Source: Paenibacillus sp. FSL R5-0517 (lineage in GTDB: Bacteria > Bacillota > Bacilli > Paenibacillales > Paenibacillaceae). Taken from it: 64,000 nucleotides of DNA. The stretch spans positions 2,666,001 through 2,730,000 of the forward strand of contig NZ_CP150235.1 in the NCBI RefSeq assembly GCF_037974355.1, written 5' to 3'. Shown one piece after another: positions 24,969-34,040 of this stretch (the stretch's first letter is position 1; every line of letters starts with the position of its first letter). The notes under the pieces were generated by a model. The model searched no databases. It was not told the DNA's origin and saw only the letters and a program-made list of their open reading frames with translations. The translations under genes and the position numbers were made by a program.

Positions 24969-27524
24969 ATGTCAGATATTACCCGTGACGGCACGGATAC
25001 CTTGAATTATAAACCTATGAAATTAGGCCACCATCAGGTCATTAATCATTGGATCATCAGTGGCATATATACGAAGCCTGTTGCCTTTGTTCCAACAACG
25101 ATGGAGGGAGATATTAATGATTGGCTTATCGATGGCTTTGCCATCCATGAGAATCCATGCAGAAAAGAATTTGTAGAACATAGGAGAACGCAGCCTGTGA
25201 ACCGATTTTTTGACCAATGGAGCGAGTTTCCTAGCCCGGGAGACAGCTTCGTTGGAGAAGAAAACGGGAAGCCGTGGACACTGTATTCTCCCTGGAATAA
25301 TCCACGGGTGGAGCAATCCGGATTTTGGTTTGTACCGACACATCTGCGCAGTTACGCCGCGACAAGGTTGATTTCTGCGACTGCTCATACCGCCTCTTTG
25401 CGGATCAAGACCTATGGCAGTCTGACATTGTGGGTGAATGGGGAAGTGGTAACGGATTTTGCGCCACTCATGCGTAACAAGGAGCAGGAAATCGTTATCA
25501 AAGCTGAACTTGTAGCCGGAATCAATGAGATCTATGTCTGCTGGGAGGATCTCGCTGAGCGGGATACCATGTATGCTTTTGCGGTGGAATACCTGGGAGA
25601 CGAAGAATTGGAAATTTCCTTGCCTATTGCTCCTCATTTGGCAGAAAATGTGAAATACGCAGAACAAGCCCTTGAACAGGCTTATTTTCCTTCGGATCTC
25701 TTTAGAGGGGAGCAGATTAAGCTAAAGCTGCCGCTTCCCTTACCAGACATCGTTAGAGAAGTTGATATCCAGTATGGCAATTTCTTTGATGGCACCGAAA
25801 ACAAGACAATACACATAGCCGAAAAGGAAACGGATCTGGTTCTGGCACACACCAACGAAATTGGCCATCATTACGTATACTTCACGCTGACGATTTCAGT
25901 TTCAAACGTAGCATTGACGAAGAAGTTCGGCTGTCAATCCTACGATACCAGTTATGATGAAGCTGCTCAGCAAGCTACGGATATGGAAGCACGCAAATCT
26001 CTGGCTCTGCAATGTATTGCTGAGAAGGGCAGTCGTAACATTCATACGGCTATAGCCATGTTAAAAACAAATGGCAATCTGCAAGAAGCGGAAAATATGT
26101 TGCTTGAAGGCGTGGAGGGGATCGAGCAACGAAAGGATTGCAGTGACTTCTATCTGGTGGGGCTGTTTCGTCTCTGGAGAGATGAACGAAATAGCGGTCT
26201 GTTCAGTGAATTGTTCTGGGATCGGGTAAAAGCAAGTATTCTGGGCTATCGATATTGGATTGATGAACCTGGTGATGATGTGATGTGGTTCTTCAGTGAG
26301 AACCATGCTCTGTTATTCCATACCAATGAGCTGTTAGCCGGACAACTGTTCGGGACTGAAACGTTCAGCAACAGTGGTGAGTCCGGTGAAGTTCACCGTC
26401 AAAAAGCGGAGCAGCGGCTTAGCTTATGGTTTGAGCGCTTTTTGGATGAAGGATTGGCAGAATGGAATTCAAGTGCATACATTCCTATTGATGCAGTGGG
26501 GCTGCTACATATCTATGAATTTGCCCATAATGAGCAGCTCAGGCAGCAAGCGAAAAAGGCAATGGACCTGCTATTCTATTATATTACCGTTCAGATGCAT
26601 CAAGGCGTCATGTCCACAACGTTTGGCCGCAGCTATGAGAAGGAACTGCTGGGTAGTTATGCAGCGGGAACGACTTCCATGTGCTGGATCGGTTATGGTA
26701 TCGGCAATGTTAACAATTATTCAATCAGCAATGTTGCTTTGAGTTTATCGGATTACATTCCACCAGCAGCTTATCAGGAGCATCTGTTGCTTGGGGGAAA
26801 TCAGCAATTGGTGTTCGCCAATGAGCAGGGCAAGGGAGGTTACGCCAAGCTCTATCATCATCGGACAGAGGAATATGCTCTTTCCTCCATCATTCGCTTT
26901 CGTCCAGGCAAGCCAGGTTATCAGGAGCATGTCAACCATCTGTCTCTGTCTCCTGAAGCGCAGATATGGGTGAATCATCCGGCAGAAATATACAAGCATG
27001 GAGATGGCCGACCTTGCTTTTGGGCTGGAAACGGGATATTGCCTGACGTTGTTCAGCATGAGGGGATCGCTCTGATAATGTTTGATATTCCGGCAGACCA
27101 GACTGCGGATTGGACACATACTTATTTTCCTGTGAGCTTTTTCACAGAATGGGTGCAGCATGAGAACTGGTATTTTGCCCGTCTGAATAAAGGATATGTG
27201 GCGCTATATGCAGCCAACGGGACGAGTATGGAGACCAACGGGGTGACAAAAGATCGTGAGCTTATTTCTCCTGGATTGCGTAATGCCTGGATCATCAGAG
27301 CAGGAAACGAACTGCAATTTGGATCATTTGGCCATTTTATAAATTCAGTTCGTTCCTCCAGCCCGCACTTCGACAGTACATCCCTGATGCTTAGCCTGAC
27401 CGACTCGGTATACGGTTCCATTCAGTGGGGCATGAACAAGCCTTTTCTTATTCAAGGAGAGGAAATGGTACATGACGGATATGGCGTAAGGGGACAGTTG
27501 CAGTTACAGGACATCAAACGTTGA
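24969..27524 (+). CDS. large unassigned protein, probable polysaccharide-active enzyme
   Basis: 851 residues, no signal peptide or membrane segment, so cytoplasmic. The first roughly 230 residues look like a jelly-roll region (RLISATAHTASLRIKTYGSL, TLWVNGEVV, as in the sugar-binding domains of GH2 and GH78 enzymes). A helical central region has WFFSENHALLFHTNELLAGQ and EGLAEWNSSAYIPIDAVGLL, the periodic Trp/His/Asn-rich helices of an alpha/alpha-toroid. The C-terminal 250 residues are beta-rich. I cannot name a CAZy family. Between an oligosaccharide importer and GH105 it is best placed as a lyase or hydrolase that shortens imported oligosaccharides. Function is inferred from context only. 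Confidence 0.7.
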   Translation: MSDITRDGTDTLNYKPMKLGHHQVINHWIISGIYTKPVAFVPTTMEGDINDWLIDGFAIHENPCRKEFVEHRRTQPVNRFFDQWSEFPSPGDSFVGEENGKPWTLYSPWNNPRVEQSGFWFVPTHLRSYAATRLISATAHTASLRIKTYGSLTLWVNGEVVTDFAPLMRNKEQEIVIKAELVAGINEIYVCWEDLAERDTMYAFAVEYLGDEELEISLPIAPHLAENVKYAEQALEQAYFPSDLFRGEQIKLKLPLPLPDIVREVDIQYGNFFDGTENKTIHIAEKETDLVLAHTNEIGHHYVYFTLTISVSNVALTKKFGCQSYDTSYDEAAQQATDMEARKSLALQCIAEKGSRNIHTAIAMLKTNGNLQEAENMLLEGVEGIEQRKDCSDFYLVGLFRLWRDERNSGLFSELFWDRVKASILGYRYWIDEPGDDVMWFFSENHALLFHTNELLAGQLFGTETFSNSGESGEVHRQKAEQRLSLWFERFLDEGLAEWNSSAYIPIDAVGLLHIYEFAHNEQLRQQAKKAMDLLFYYITVQMHQGVMSTTFGRSYEKELLGSYAAGTTSMCWIGYGIGNVNNYSISNVALSLSDYIPPAAYQEHLLLGGNQQLVFANEQGKGGYAKLYHHRTEEYALSSIIRFRPGKPGYQEHVNHLSLSPEAQIWVNHPAEIYKHGDGRPCFWAGNGILPDVVQHEGIALIMFDIPADQTADWTHTYFPVSFFTEWVQHENWYFARLNKGYVALYAANGTSMETNGVTKDRELISPGLRNAWIIRAGNELQFGSFGHFINSVRSSSPHFDSTSLMLSLTDSVYGSIQWGMNKPFLIQGEEMVHDGYGVRGQLQLQDIKR

Positions 27525-27558
27525 TGCTGAGCAATAAATCTAAGGAGTGAAAACAATC

Positions 27559-28629
27559 ATGCCGAATCAAGAAGTGCTTCTGGAGAAAATAAGCAGGGTA
27601 TCCGATGCGATGAAATCGATGAAAAATACAAGCATCAACGAACAGTTCCCCATTGGACTAATCGACATCCATCTATGGGAATGGCCACAAGGTGTCGGCC
27701 TTTATGGTCTGCTTCAGCTCTATGAAGCAACGAAGGATGCCGAGGTGCTGGAATTTCTCGAATCATGGTACAATGCAAGGCTGCTGGAGGGGTTACCAGA
27801 AAAAAATGTGAATACCTGTGCTCCGCTGCTTACGTTGATTTCACTATGCGAACTGACCGGAAACAAGGAATATGAACGTGTCTGTGAAGAATGGAGTAGC
27901 TGGATTATGGACGAACTGTTACGAACCGGAGACGGTGCATTCCAGCATATGATCACAGGAGACGCCAACGATGGCCAGATTCTAATCGACACCCTTTTTA
28001 TGACGGTATTATTTCTGGCCAAAGCTGGGGTGTATTTTAAGAAAACAGCCTATGTGGAAGAAGCCAAGCGGCAATTCCTTGTGCATATTAAATACCTGTA
28101 CAATAAACAAACCGGGCTGTTCTATCACGGCTGGGATTTCAACGAAAATCATAATTATGGCGCAGTTCACTGGGGAAGAGGCAATGCATGGTATACGGCG
28201 GGGGTTATGGATTTTCTGAATATCATCCCCATTGAAGATGGGCTGAAGGCCTATCTGTTGGATACAGCGACCGCTCAAATTAGAGCGCTTAGCAAGCTTC
28301 AGAGTGAGAACGGGATGTGGCACACCGTACTGGATGATCCGCACTCTTACCAAGAAACTTCCGCAACGGCTGCGATGGGATACGGGATTCTCAAGGGAAT
28401 CCGGTACGGATACTTGGACGAGTCCTATCGCGATACCGGCACGAGAGCACTTGAAGCAGTGCTGCGGCAAATTGATGATAACGGAGTTGTACAACAGGTA
28501 TCCTACGGGACCCCTGTGGGACAGGATGCCCAGTTCTATAAAGATATACCGATTAGTCCGATGGGCTATGGACAAGCTCTTACGTTGTTTATTCTGATTG
28601 AGGGGTTGCGGGTTCCAGCCACCGAATAA
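27559..28629 (+). CDS. GH105/GH88-like unsaturated glucuronyl or rhamnogalacturonyl hydrolase
   Basis: Cytoplasmic (alpha/alpha)6-barrel hydrolase like B. subtilis YteR, which removes a 4,5-unsaturated uronic acid from lyase-generated oligosaccharides. Visible features: HLWEWPQGVGLYGLLQLYEA, LIDTLFMTVLFLAKAG (the conserved Asp), AVHWGRGNAWYTAGVMDF and YQETSATAAMGYGIL. Length 356 is normal. The start is ATG 27559; a GTG at 27547 overlaps AAGGAG and is unlikely. Its presence implies that an upstream polysaccharide lyase acts in the pathway, perhaps the preceding gene. Confidence 0.9.
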   Translation: MPNQEVLLEKISRVSDAMKSMKNTSINEQFPIGLIDIHLWEWPQGVGLYGLLQLYEATKDAEVLEFLESWYNARLLEGLPEKNVNTCAPLLTLISLCELTGNKEYERVCEEWSSWIMDELLRTGDGAFQHMITGDANDGQILIDTLFMTVLFLAKAGVYFKKTAYVEEAKRQFLVHIKYLYNKQTGLFYHGWDFNENHNYGAVHWGRGNAWYTAGVMDFLNIIPIEDGLKAYLLDTATAQIRALSKLQSENGMWHTVLDDPHSYQETSATAAMGYGILKGIRYGYLDESYRDTGTRALEAVLRQIDDNGVVQQVSYGTPVGQDAQFYKDIPISPMGYGQALTLFILIEGLRVPATE

Positions 28630-28647
28630 AATAAGTCGGGCTTGTGT

Positions 28648-28683
28648 GGAGGATAGGGATACCGTTTCCTGTATCCTCCTTTG
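28648..28683 (+). terminator. hairpin after the GH105 gene
   Basis: GGAGGATA pairs with TATCCTCC around a 17-base loop and is followed by TTT. Likely end of the utilisation operon. Confidence 0.6.
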
Positions 28684-28744
28684 CTTGAAAGGGCACTTAT
28701 TTGTTCTATCATCCTATGAATATTCTCTACTTTAAAGGCATTGG

Positions 28745-28786
28745 AATAACCCCCTGGAATTCATAAGAATACCAGGGGGTTATTTT
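28745..28786. terminator. bidirectional terminator between convergent genes
   Basis: AATAACCCCCTGG pairs perfectly with CCAGGGGGTTATT, with A and T runs on the two sides. It serves both the GH105 operon and the FAD oxidoreductase gene. Confidence 0.88.
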
Positions 28787-28800
28787 AATGTGTTTTGCGT

Positions 28801-31077
28801 TTAGCTCTTGCCTGTCAACGTTGACTCCCCATATGCCCGAATCTCGATCAACTCCGCATACTTGCTGCCATTGGTGGTATCAATGTTTACCCTAAGCGCT
28901 TGTGTATGCACAGCTGTATCCAGACGATGAATGACTTTCCTTTTGCGGTTCTCCGCTGCACTTACGATCTCAATCCACTCCCCAGACCGACTCAATACCT
29001 CCACCCGATAATCACGTACAAGTTCAGGCATGACGCGGAATGTTGTCTGATGGTGATGCAGATTAACCAGATCCTCGTTCACATCATCATTAAAGGTCAA
29101 GTGCAGTTCAGCCAAGGCTTGAGGCTCTTCCCATGTGAGTTGCACCCATTCCGGCTTGCCAGACTGCATCGGCTGGGACATCCACTGCTGTGGCCCGCCG
29201 TAAGGGCGATGGTAACCGTTGACTGTGTTTTCTGGTAAATAGGCCGTCGTCTCAGAAAGGGTACGACAGCAGAATGGCTGACGCGCCAACCCCTGCATGG
29301 ACCATAATACAACGGGCTGATCCGTGGCATGATCCTCCAGATTTTTGGACACATGGTTCTCTTCTGTTCGGAAGAAAATCAGCACCCCGCTGTGTGCCTC
29401 CGTGGAATGGTAGAGGGTGACGTCTTCATTCGCCCGGATAATAATAAATGCATTCTGCGGTTCTTCCGGTTGCCATTCAAGCGGAAGCTTCACCCACTGC
29501 CTGGTTCCCGTTGCAACATTAACGGTTGCCGTAACTTGTAACGTATGGGGGACGTAATTCTCCTTACGCCCCGTATCCCACAGCTCTACCGTCAGCACGG
29601 TATCGCTGGATGCATCCAGCAGCAGCTCCAGGCCGCTGAGCATTGGCTGCACGGGCAGCAGCAGGGCAACATCCGCACCCAGCGGGTACGTTTCCCCAGG
29701 CTGCTCAAGAGCGATGCCCGTCAGCGTGCTGGAGGCTGAAGCCTTGGCACGCCGGGCCAGATCCAGCTCATCGCGGCTGCGCACCCCGATGATGGAAGCG
29801 TCCTGCCGCAGCAACGTCTGCTGCAGCGCCGCCAGATGCCTCGCGTACAACTCGCGCGGCGACACCCCCATGGCCGCGCAGAGCGCTGCGCCCGTACCCG
29901 CGGCTTCGCCGATGACCGCGCATGTGGCCATGACGCGCGTTGTGCCGAAGGCGACATGTGATGCGCTGATGTCGCGTCCGGCCATGAGCATATTCCGCAC
30001 ATTCGCGGAATACAGCGAGCGGAACGGCACGTGATACACGCCATCGGCATGCATATGCTTCGAGCCGCTCGCTTCGGCATACATGCCCTGCGGGGGATGC
30101 AGGTCGATGGACCAGCCGCCAAAAGCTACGGCATCCGGGAACTCCTGCTGGCTGATAATATCGTTCTGGGTGAGCACATGGTCACCCGTGAAGCGGCGGT
30201 ACTCCCTTTTGCCAGGAAGAGAACCGATCCACTCCAGCGTCATATGATCGGCATCGAATTTCCCGGAGTTCTTGATATAGTCCCAGATCCCGTAGATCAC
30301 GGACCACAGCTCATCACGGATCAGCTCATTGTCGTGTACGGTATCATGTTCACCGCCCCATTCAATCCACCAGTAATGACAACCGGAATCCCCGCTACGA
30401 ATGACCCGGCGAATTGGAATACTCGTCTGCGTGATATCCTTGGCAAAAGAAGGTGGGATATAACGGACGGGTGCACCGGTATCCTTGGTGTAAAAGAGCA
30501 GTGTACTGCCCAGCGTGATCTGATCTGCAACCTCCGGTGCCCATTCTTCACCATACTCGCTGCGGGCTTCCCGGCCGAGCGCAAACTTGGCACCTGCCAG
30601 AAAACCAACCAGTCCATCGCCTGTACAGTCCAGATAGATCTGACTCTCAAATCGGATTTTGCGCTCAGAGCCCATCATCCACCCGGTAACAGAGGTGATC
30701 ATACGTTCTTCGCCATCCCCTGTGGCCTCAACTTCATGGACATCCGTGTTCAGATACAGGCTGATGTTGGATTCAGCTCGGACGGCTTCCAGAATGACCA
30801 AGTCCCAGAGATAAGGATTGCCCTCCGGATTACGATATTGATTCTCTACAAATAGTTCCCCCATGATGCCTGTCTCGCGGGCATAACGGTTAATCCCGTG
30901 GGCGGTAGCGCCACAGACCCATACGCGTACTTCGCTGCTGGAATTGCCGCCAAGTACGGGGCGATTCTGTATCAGTGCGACCTGTTGGCCCAGCCGGGCA
31001 GCAGATATCGCAGCACATACGCCCGCAAGCCCGCCTCCGATGACGGTGATATCCGGTTTAACGAGTTCGTGCTTCAT
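28801..31077 (-). CDS. FAD-dependent oxidoreductase with C-terminal beta-sandwich domains
   Basis: 758 residues. The N-terminus ITVIGGGLAGVCAAISAARL is a Rossmann FAD-binding motif, then RPVLGGNSSSEVRVWVCGAT and DCTGDGLVGFLAGAKFALGR, marks of the FAD_oxidored family (PF12831) often found in carbohydrate loci. Residues after about 480 form a beta-rich region, and the last roughly 150 (PEWVQLTWEEPQALAELHLT, RVMPELVRDYRVEVL) look like a discoidin-type sandwich. Substrate unknown. Start 31077 (MKHELV) has GAGAGAGGTG upstream and sits at the Rossmann motif; a longer frame to 31125 lacks a ribosome site. Positions about 29590-30120 are conspicuously GC-rich. Confidence 0.85.
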   Translation of the reverse strand: MKHELVKPDITVIGGGLAGVCAAISAARLGQQVALIQNRPVLGGNSSSEVRVWVCGATAHGINRYARETGIMGELFVENQYRNPEGNPYLWDLVILEAVRAESNISLYLNTDVHEVEATGDGEERMITSVTGWMMGSERKIRFESQIYLDCTGDGLVGFLAGAKFALGREARSEYGEEWAPEVADQITLGSTLLFYTKDTGAPVRYIPPSFAKDITQTSIPIRRVIRSGDSGCHYWWIEWGGEHDTVHDNELIRDELWSVIYGIWDYIKNSGKFDADHMTLEWIGSLPGKREYRRFTGDHVLTQNDIISQQEFPDAVAFGGWSIDLHPPQGMYAEASGSKHMHADGVYHVPFRSLYSANVRNMLMAGRDISASHVAFGTTRVMATCAVIGEAAGTGAALCAAMGVSPRELYARHLAALQQTLLRQDASIIGVRSRDELDLARRAKASASSTLTGIALEQPGETYPLGADVALLLPVQPMLSGLELLLDASSDTVLTVELWDTGRKENYVPHTLQVTATVNVATGTRQWVKLPLEWQPEEPQNAFIIIRANEDVTLYHSTEAHSGVLIFFRTEENHVSKNLEDHATDQPVVLWSMQGLARQPFCCRTLSETTAYLPENTVNGYHRPYGGPQQWMSQPMQSGKPEWVQLTWEEPQALAELHLTFNDDVNEDLVNLHHHQTTFRVMPELVRDYRVEVLSRSGEWIEIVSAAENRKRKVIHRLDTAVHTQALRVNIDTTNGSKYAELIEIRAYGESTLTGKS

Positions 31078-31228
31078 ACAAACACCTCTCTCATGAATAT
31101 GGATGAGCCTAAGCTTAGATTTCATATTTCATATCTATAATTTCATATTAGTTCTATATATTTACTTTTCAAATACACTATATTATCATCGAGCATATAC
31201 TTTATTTCATAACAAAGGCAGGTGTGTC

Positions 31229-31996
31229 ATGGAGCTTCTTAATCACATCTACTGGAAGAAGAAAGCTACATTTGCGCTCGCAGAAGATATCTACGATGCT
31301 TGGGTGGTTTTTGCCGTTGAAGAGGGAGTATTCCGTTACGAGATTGATGGACTGACAGGAGAGGCGGGGTTTGCTGATCTGGTGTTGTGCCCACCCCACG
31401 TTGCTTTTCGCAGAGAGACGGTAACCCCGCTGACGTTTCACTATATGCAGTTCTCTTGTAACACCACAGACGGGGAGAACCTTCTGCCGCCAATTGGAAA
31501 ATCTCTAATTAATGATACAAAGCGTCTGGCTTCAACATATGCCTACCTTCGTCAGGCGAGTGAGGACAACGATGAGGCTTCAACAGGATGGAAAACCCAT
31601 TTGATGTTGGATTTGTGGCGGCTATATCAATGGGAGCGCAGACAGAGTGGGCTAATGGAAACGAAGTTCACGGAGGATGCTCTGATGGCTGAAGCAGCAG
31701 CATTGTTGGAAGAGTGGGCAGGAGAGGCAGTTAGCCTGCGAACGTTGGCCGAACATCTGGCATTGAGTCCAGTCCAGCTCACCCGAAGGTTCCGGGAGGC
31801 CTTTCAAGAGACACCCTCCGATTATCTGAAGGCGATTCGTCTCAAAAAGGCAAAAGCCTTACTGGCAGATAGCCGTCTGACCCTTACGCAGATCGCCGAG
31901 AGATGTGGATATGAGAACGGATTTTATCTGAGCCGTGTATTTTCGTCCACCATAGGAATCAGCCCCTCGGAGTACCGGAGACGACATCAAGTGTGA
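31229..31996 (+). CDS. AraC-family transcriptional regulator
   Basis: 255-residue regulator with a degenerate cupin-like N-terminus (WVVFAVEEGVFRYEIDG, LVLCPPHVAF) and two C-terminal helix-turn-helix motifs, VSLRTLAEHLALSPVQLTRR and LTQIAERCGYENGFYLSRVF. It is divergent from the FAD oxidoreductase gene with a 151-base AT-rich gap and probably controls it. ATG 31229 follows AAAGGCAGGTG; the frame is open upstream but has no ribosome site. Confidence 0.9.
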   Translation: MELLNHIYWKKKATFALAEDIYDAWVVFAVEEGVFRYEIDGLTGEAGFADLVLCPPHVAFRRETVTPLTFHYMQFSCNTTDGENLLPPIGKSLINDTKRLASTYAYLRQASEDNDEASTGWKTHLMLDLWRLYQWERRQSGLMETKFTEDALMAEAAALLEEWAGEAVSLRTLAEHLALSPVQLTRRFREAFQETPSDYLKAIRLKKAKALLADSRLTLTQIAERCGYENGFYLSRVFSSTIGISPSEYRRRHQV

Positions 31997-32149
31997 GATG
32001 AGGGTTCCAATGAACCAACCAACCAATCAACCATCGATTCATTCGTTCTTTCACCAATAGAACATATCTGTGCATTTCACTTGGATACAAGCAATGAATA
32101 ACACATATCCATGCAAATCATTCGACTCCGGCTGTAAATGGCAGGCAGG

Positions 32150-32158
32150 TGCTATAAT
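32150..32158 (+). promoter_or_regulatory. extended -10 promoter element for the two-component genes
   Basis: TGCTATAAT is a consensus extended -10 (TGnTATAAT), 36 bases before the kinase start codon. The -35 region 17 bp upstream (GGCTGT) is poor, as is common with extended -10 promoters. Confidence 0.55.
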
Positions 32159-32193
32159 GGGGTCATTAATTACAGGGGAGCGAGCACATAAGA

Positions 32194-34014
32194 ATGAAGA
32201 AGCCAAACTGGAAGCGTTGGTTGCCACAGCGGCTCAGATACCGTCTGTTTGGTGCATTTGTGGTGTTGATTCTCTTGCCGTTCAGTGCATTAAATGTCTA
32301 CAATTATCAGCAGATTGAATCCCTGGTTGAGCAGAAAATCAGTGAACAGAGCCATGAGCAGCTGGTGCAGATGTACCGCTCTCTGGAGGACCAGATGAGC
32401 ATTGCGTTCAAAACGCTCATTTTTCTGGAACAGGATTCTGCGGTAAGAAGTGTGCTAACTTCCCCGGACAGTCGTACGCCGCTGGAGAACAAGTCACTGG
32501 TGGAAGAAAAGTTCAAGATGATTAACAACAGTTTCTTTCTATATAATCCCTCGGTGTACTTCACTCTGCTGGATTTTTATGATAGCGTTTACACTTCGTA
32601 TTTGCCAAAAACAGCACTGGCTTATGGCCCTTATCTGGAGCAATTCCGCGAACGTCTTGGAGAAATATCCATTCCAAAAGGGGGTAAAGATTCGCACCCG
32701 CTTCAACCGGAAGAACTTTTCTATCGCTGGGATGCACGGGATACCAATCCTGTGCTCCGGGAGTTATCCTCCAGCCCGTATCTGTTGTCGCTGTATGCCT
32801 ATATGAAAGATAGCGGTGGGAAACGGTACGGATTGGCTCGGATCAGCATTGATTACTCGTACTGGTTCCAAACGATGTTGAAAGATTCACAAACTAATCA
32901 GGAGTATTATCTTATTACAGGAAGTGGAGAGACCATAGCCAGATCATCCAAAACAGCGGCGCTGTCCCCGGAAGTTACACGTGAAATAGCTTTGCATCCG
33001 GCACAGGCTTATCTGACTGACCCAGCCTCGGATACGCTGATTAACTACGTGTACATTGAATCACTGGACTGGTATATGGTGAATCGCATTCCGCTGTCCA
33101 TTCTGTTTACAGAGATATCTGAGCTTAAACAGCGTTACTTTCTGACCTTTTTTGGCTTCACAGGCGCATTTGTAGTGATGGCCTTTATGATCTCGGCTAC
33201 ATTTACGCGCCCCTTGTCGCACTTACAGAATAAGATGAGAGAGGTTGTCCGCAAAAACCTCAAGATTCGTATTCCCGAAGGCCGCAGTCGTGGGGAAGTA
33301 CTGGAGCTGACGCGTACCTTCAATACGATGCTGGATGATGCCAATCAGATGATTAACAGACTTAAGGCAGAAGAACGCCAGAAGGAAGCGGTACATTTTC
33401 ACATGCTCCTCGCTCAGATGAATCCGCACTTTCTCCTGAATACATTGAATACAATGAAATGGAGTGCGATACGCAGCGGGAATGAGGAGATCTCCGAGAT
33501 GTGTGTTTCCTTGGGCAAACTACTGGAGGTCAGCCTGAATTCACAGGTCGAATTGGTATACCTGAAGGACGAGATTGAACTGGTTCAAGCCTACCTTCAT
33601 ATTCAGCGGATTCGTTACCGCGATAGCTTTGAGGTGACTTGTGACTTTGACGACAAGCTGGAGTATGCGCTGGTACCCAAGCTGAGCTTGCAGCCCCTTG
33701 TGGAGAATGCCATTCATCATGGTGTGGGACCAATGGAGCAACTTGGACAAATCCGCATCGGGATATATAGGCAAGACACAGGAATGCTGATGCTGGAGGT
33801 AGCAGACAACGGAATTGGTATGGAGGAATCCCGGCGTCAGCAGACAACCCGCACGCGTCCGGGGATTGGTCTGTCCAACCTCAGGGAACGATTGCGATTA
33901 CTGTTCAAAGGCCAAAGTGAACTTGAAGTGATTGATACCAAACCGGGGACATTAGTGAGGTTCAGCATTCCTTTTTTATTGTCGACGCCTTATGTACAGA
34001 AGCGATCAGACTAG
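32194..34014 (+). CDS. YesM-like sensor histidine kinase
   Basis: 606-residue membrane kinase. Membrane segments at about residues 18-35 and 310-330 flank an extracytoplasmic sensing domain. A HAMP region (PLSHLQNKMREVVRKNLKIR) leads to the phosphoacceptor LAQMNPHFLLNTLNTMKW, then ATPase motifs LVENAIHHGV, VADNGIGMEE and GIGLSNLRERLRLL. The upstream ribosome site is weak (GGGGAG about 14 bases away). It is followed 26 bases later by its response regulator gene and then by the importer genes, the standard YesM-YesN-importer arrangement; the imported oligosaccharide or its receptor is the likely signal. Confidence 0.94.
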   Translation: MKKPNWKRWLPQRLRYRLFGAFVVLILLPFSALNVYNYQQIESLVEQKISEQSHEQLVQMYRSLEDQMSIAFKTLIFLEQDSAVRSVLTSPDSRTPLENKSLVEEKFKMINNSFFLYNPSVYFTLLDFYDSVYTSYLPKTALAYGPYLEQFRERLGEISIPKGGKDSHPLQPEELFYRWDARDTNPVLRELSSSPYLLSLYAYMKDSGGKRYGLARISIDYSYWFQTMLKDSQTNQEYYLITGSGETIARSSKTAALSPEVTREIALHPAQAYLTDPASDTLINYVYIESLDWYMVNRIPLSILFTEISELKQRYFLTFFGFTGAFVVMAFMISATFTRPLSHLQNKMREVVRKNLKIRIPEGRSRGEVLELTRTFNTMLDDANQMINRLKAEERQKEAVHFHMLLAQMNPHFLLNTLNTMKWSAIRSGNEEISEMCVSLGKLLEVSLNSQVELVYLKDEIELVQAYLHIQRIRYRDSFEVTCDFDDKLEYALVPKLSLQPLVENAIHHGVGPMEQLGQIRIGIYRQDTGMLMLEVADNGIGMEESRRQQTTRTRPGIGLSNLRERLRLLFKGQSELEVIDTKPGTLVRFSIPFLLSTPYVQKRSD

Positions 34015-34040
34015 CCGACTACTGGAGAGGGGAATCTGGC

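Noticed and set aside
25023..25667. 214-codon minus-strand frame in the 851-residue gene
   Set aside because: Opposite an operonic gene with correct spacing to both neighbours; no start signal.
28009..28575. 188-codon frame antisense to the GH105 gene
   Set aside because: GH105 motifs fix the plus strand as coding; no ribosome site on the minus strand.
30031..30855. 274-codon open frame antisense to the FAD oxidoreductase gene
   Set aside because: Mirrors a well-supported coding strand and lies partly in the GC-rich patch where stops are rare; no ribosome site or recognisable domain.
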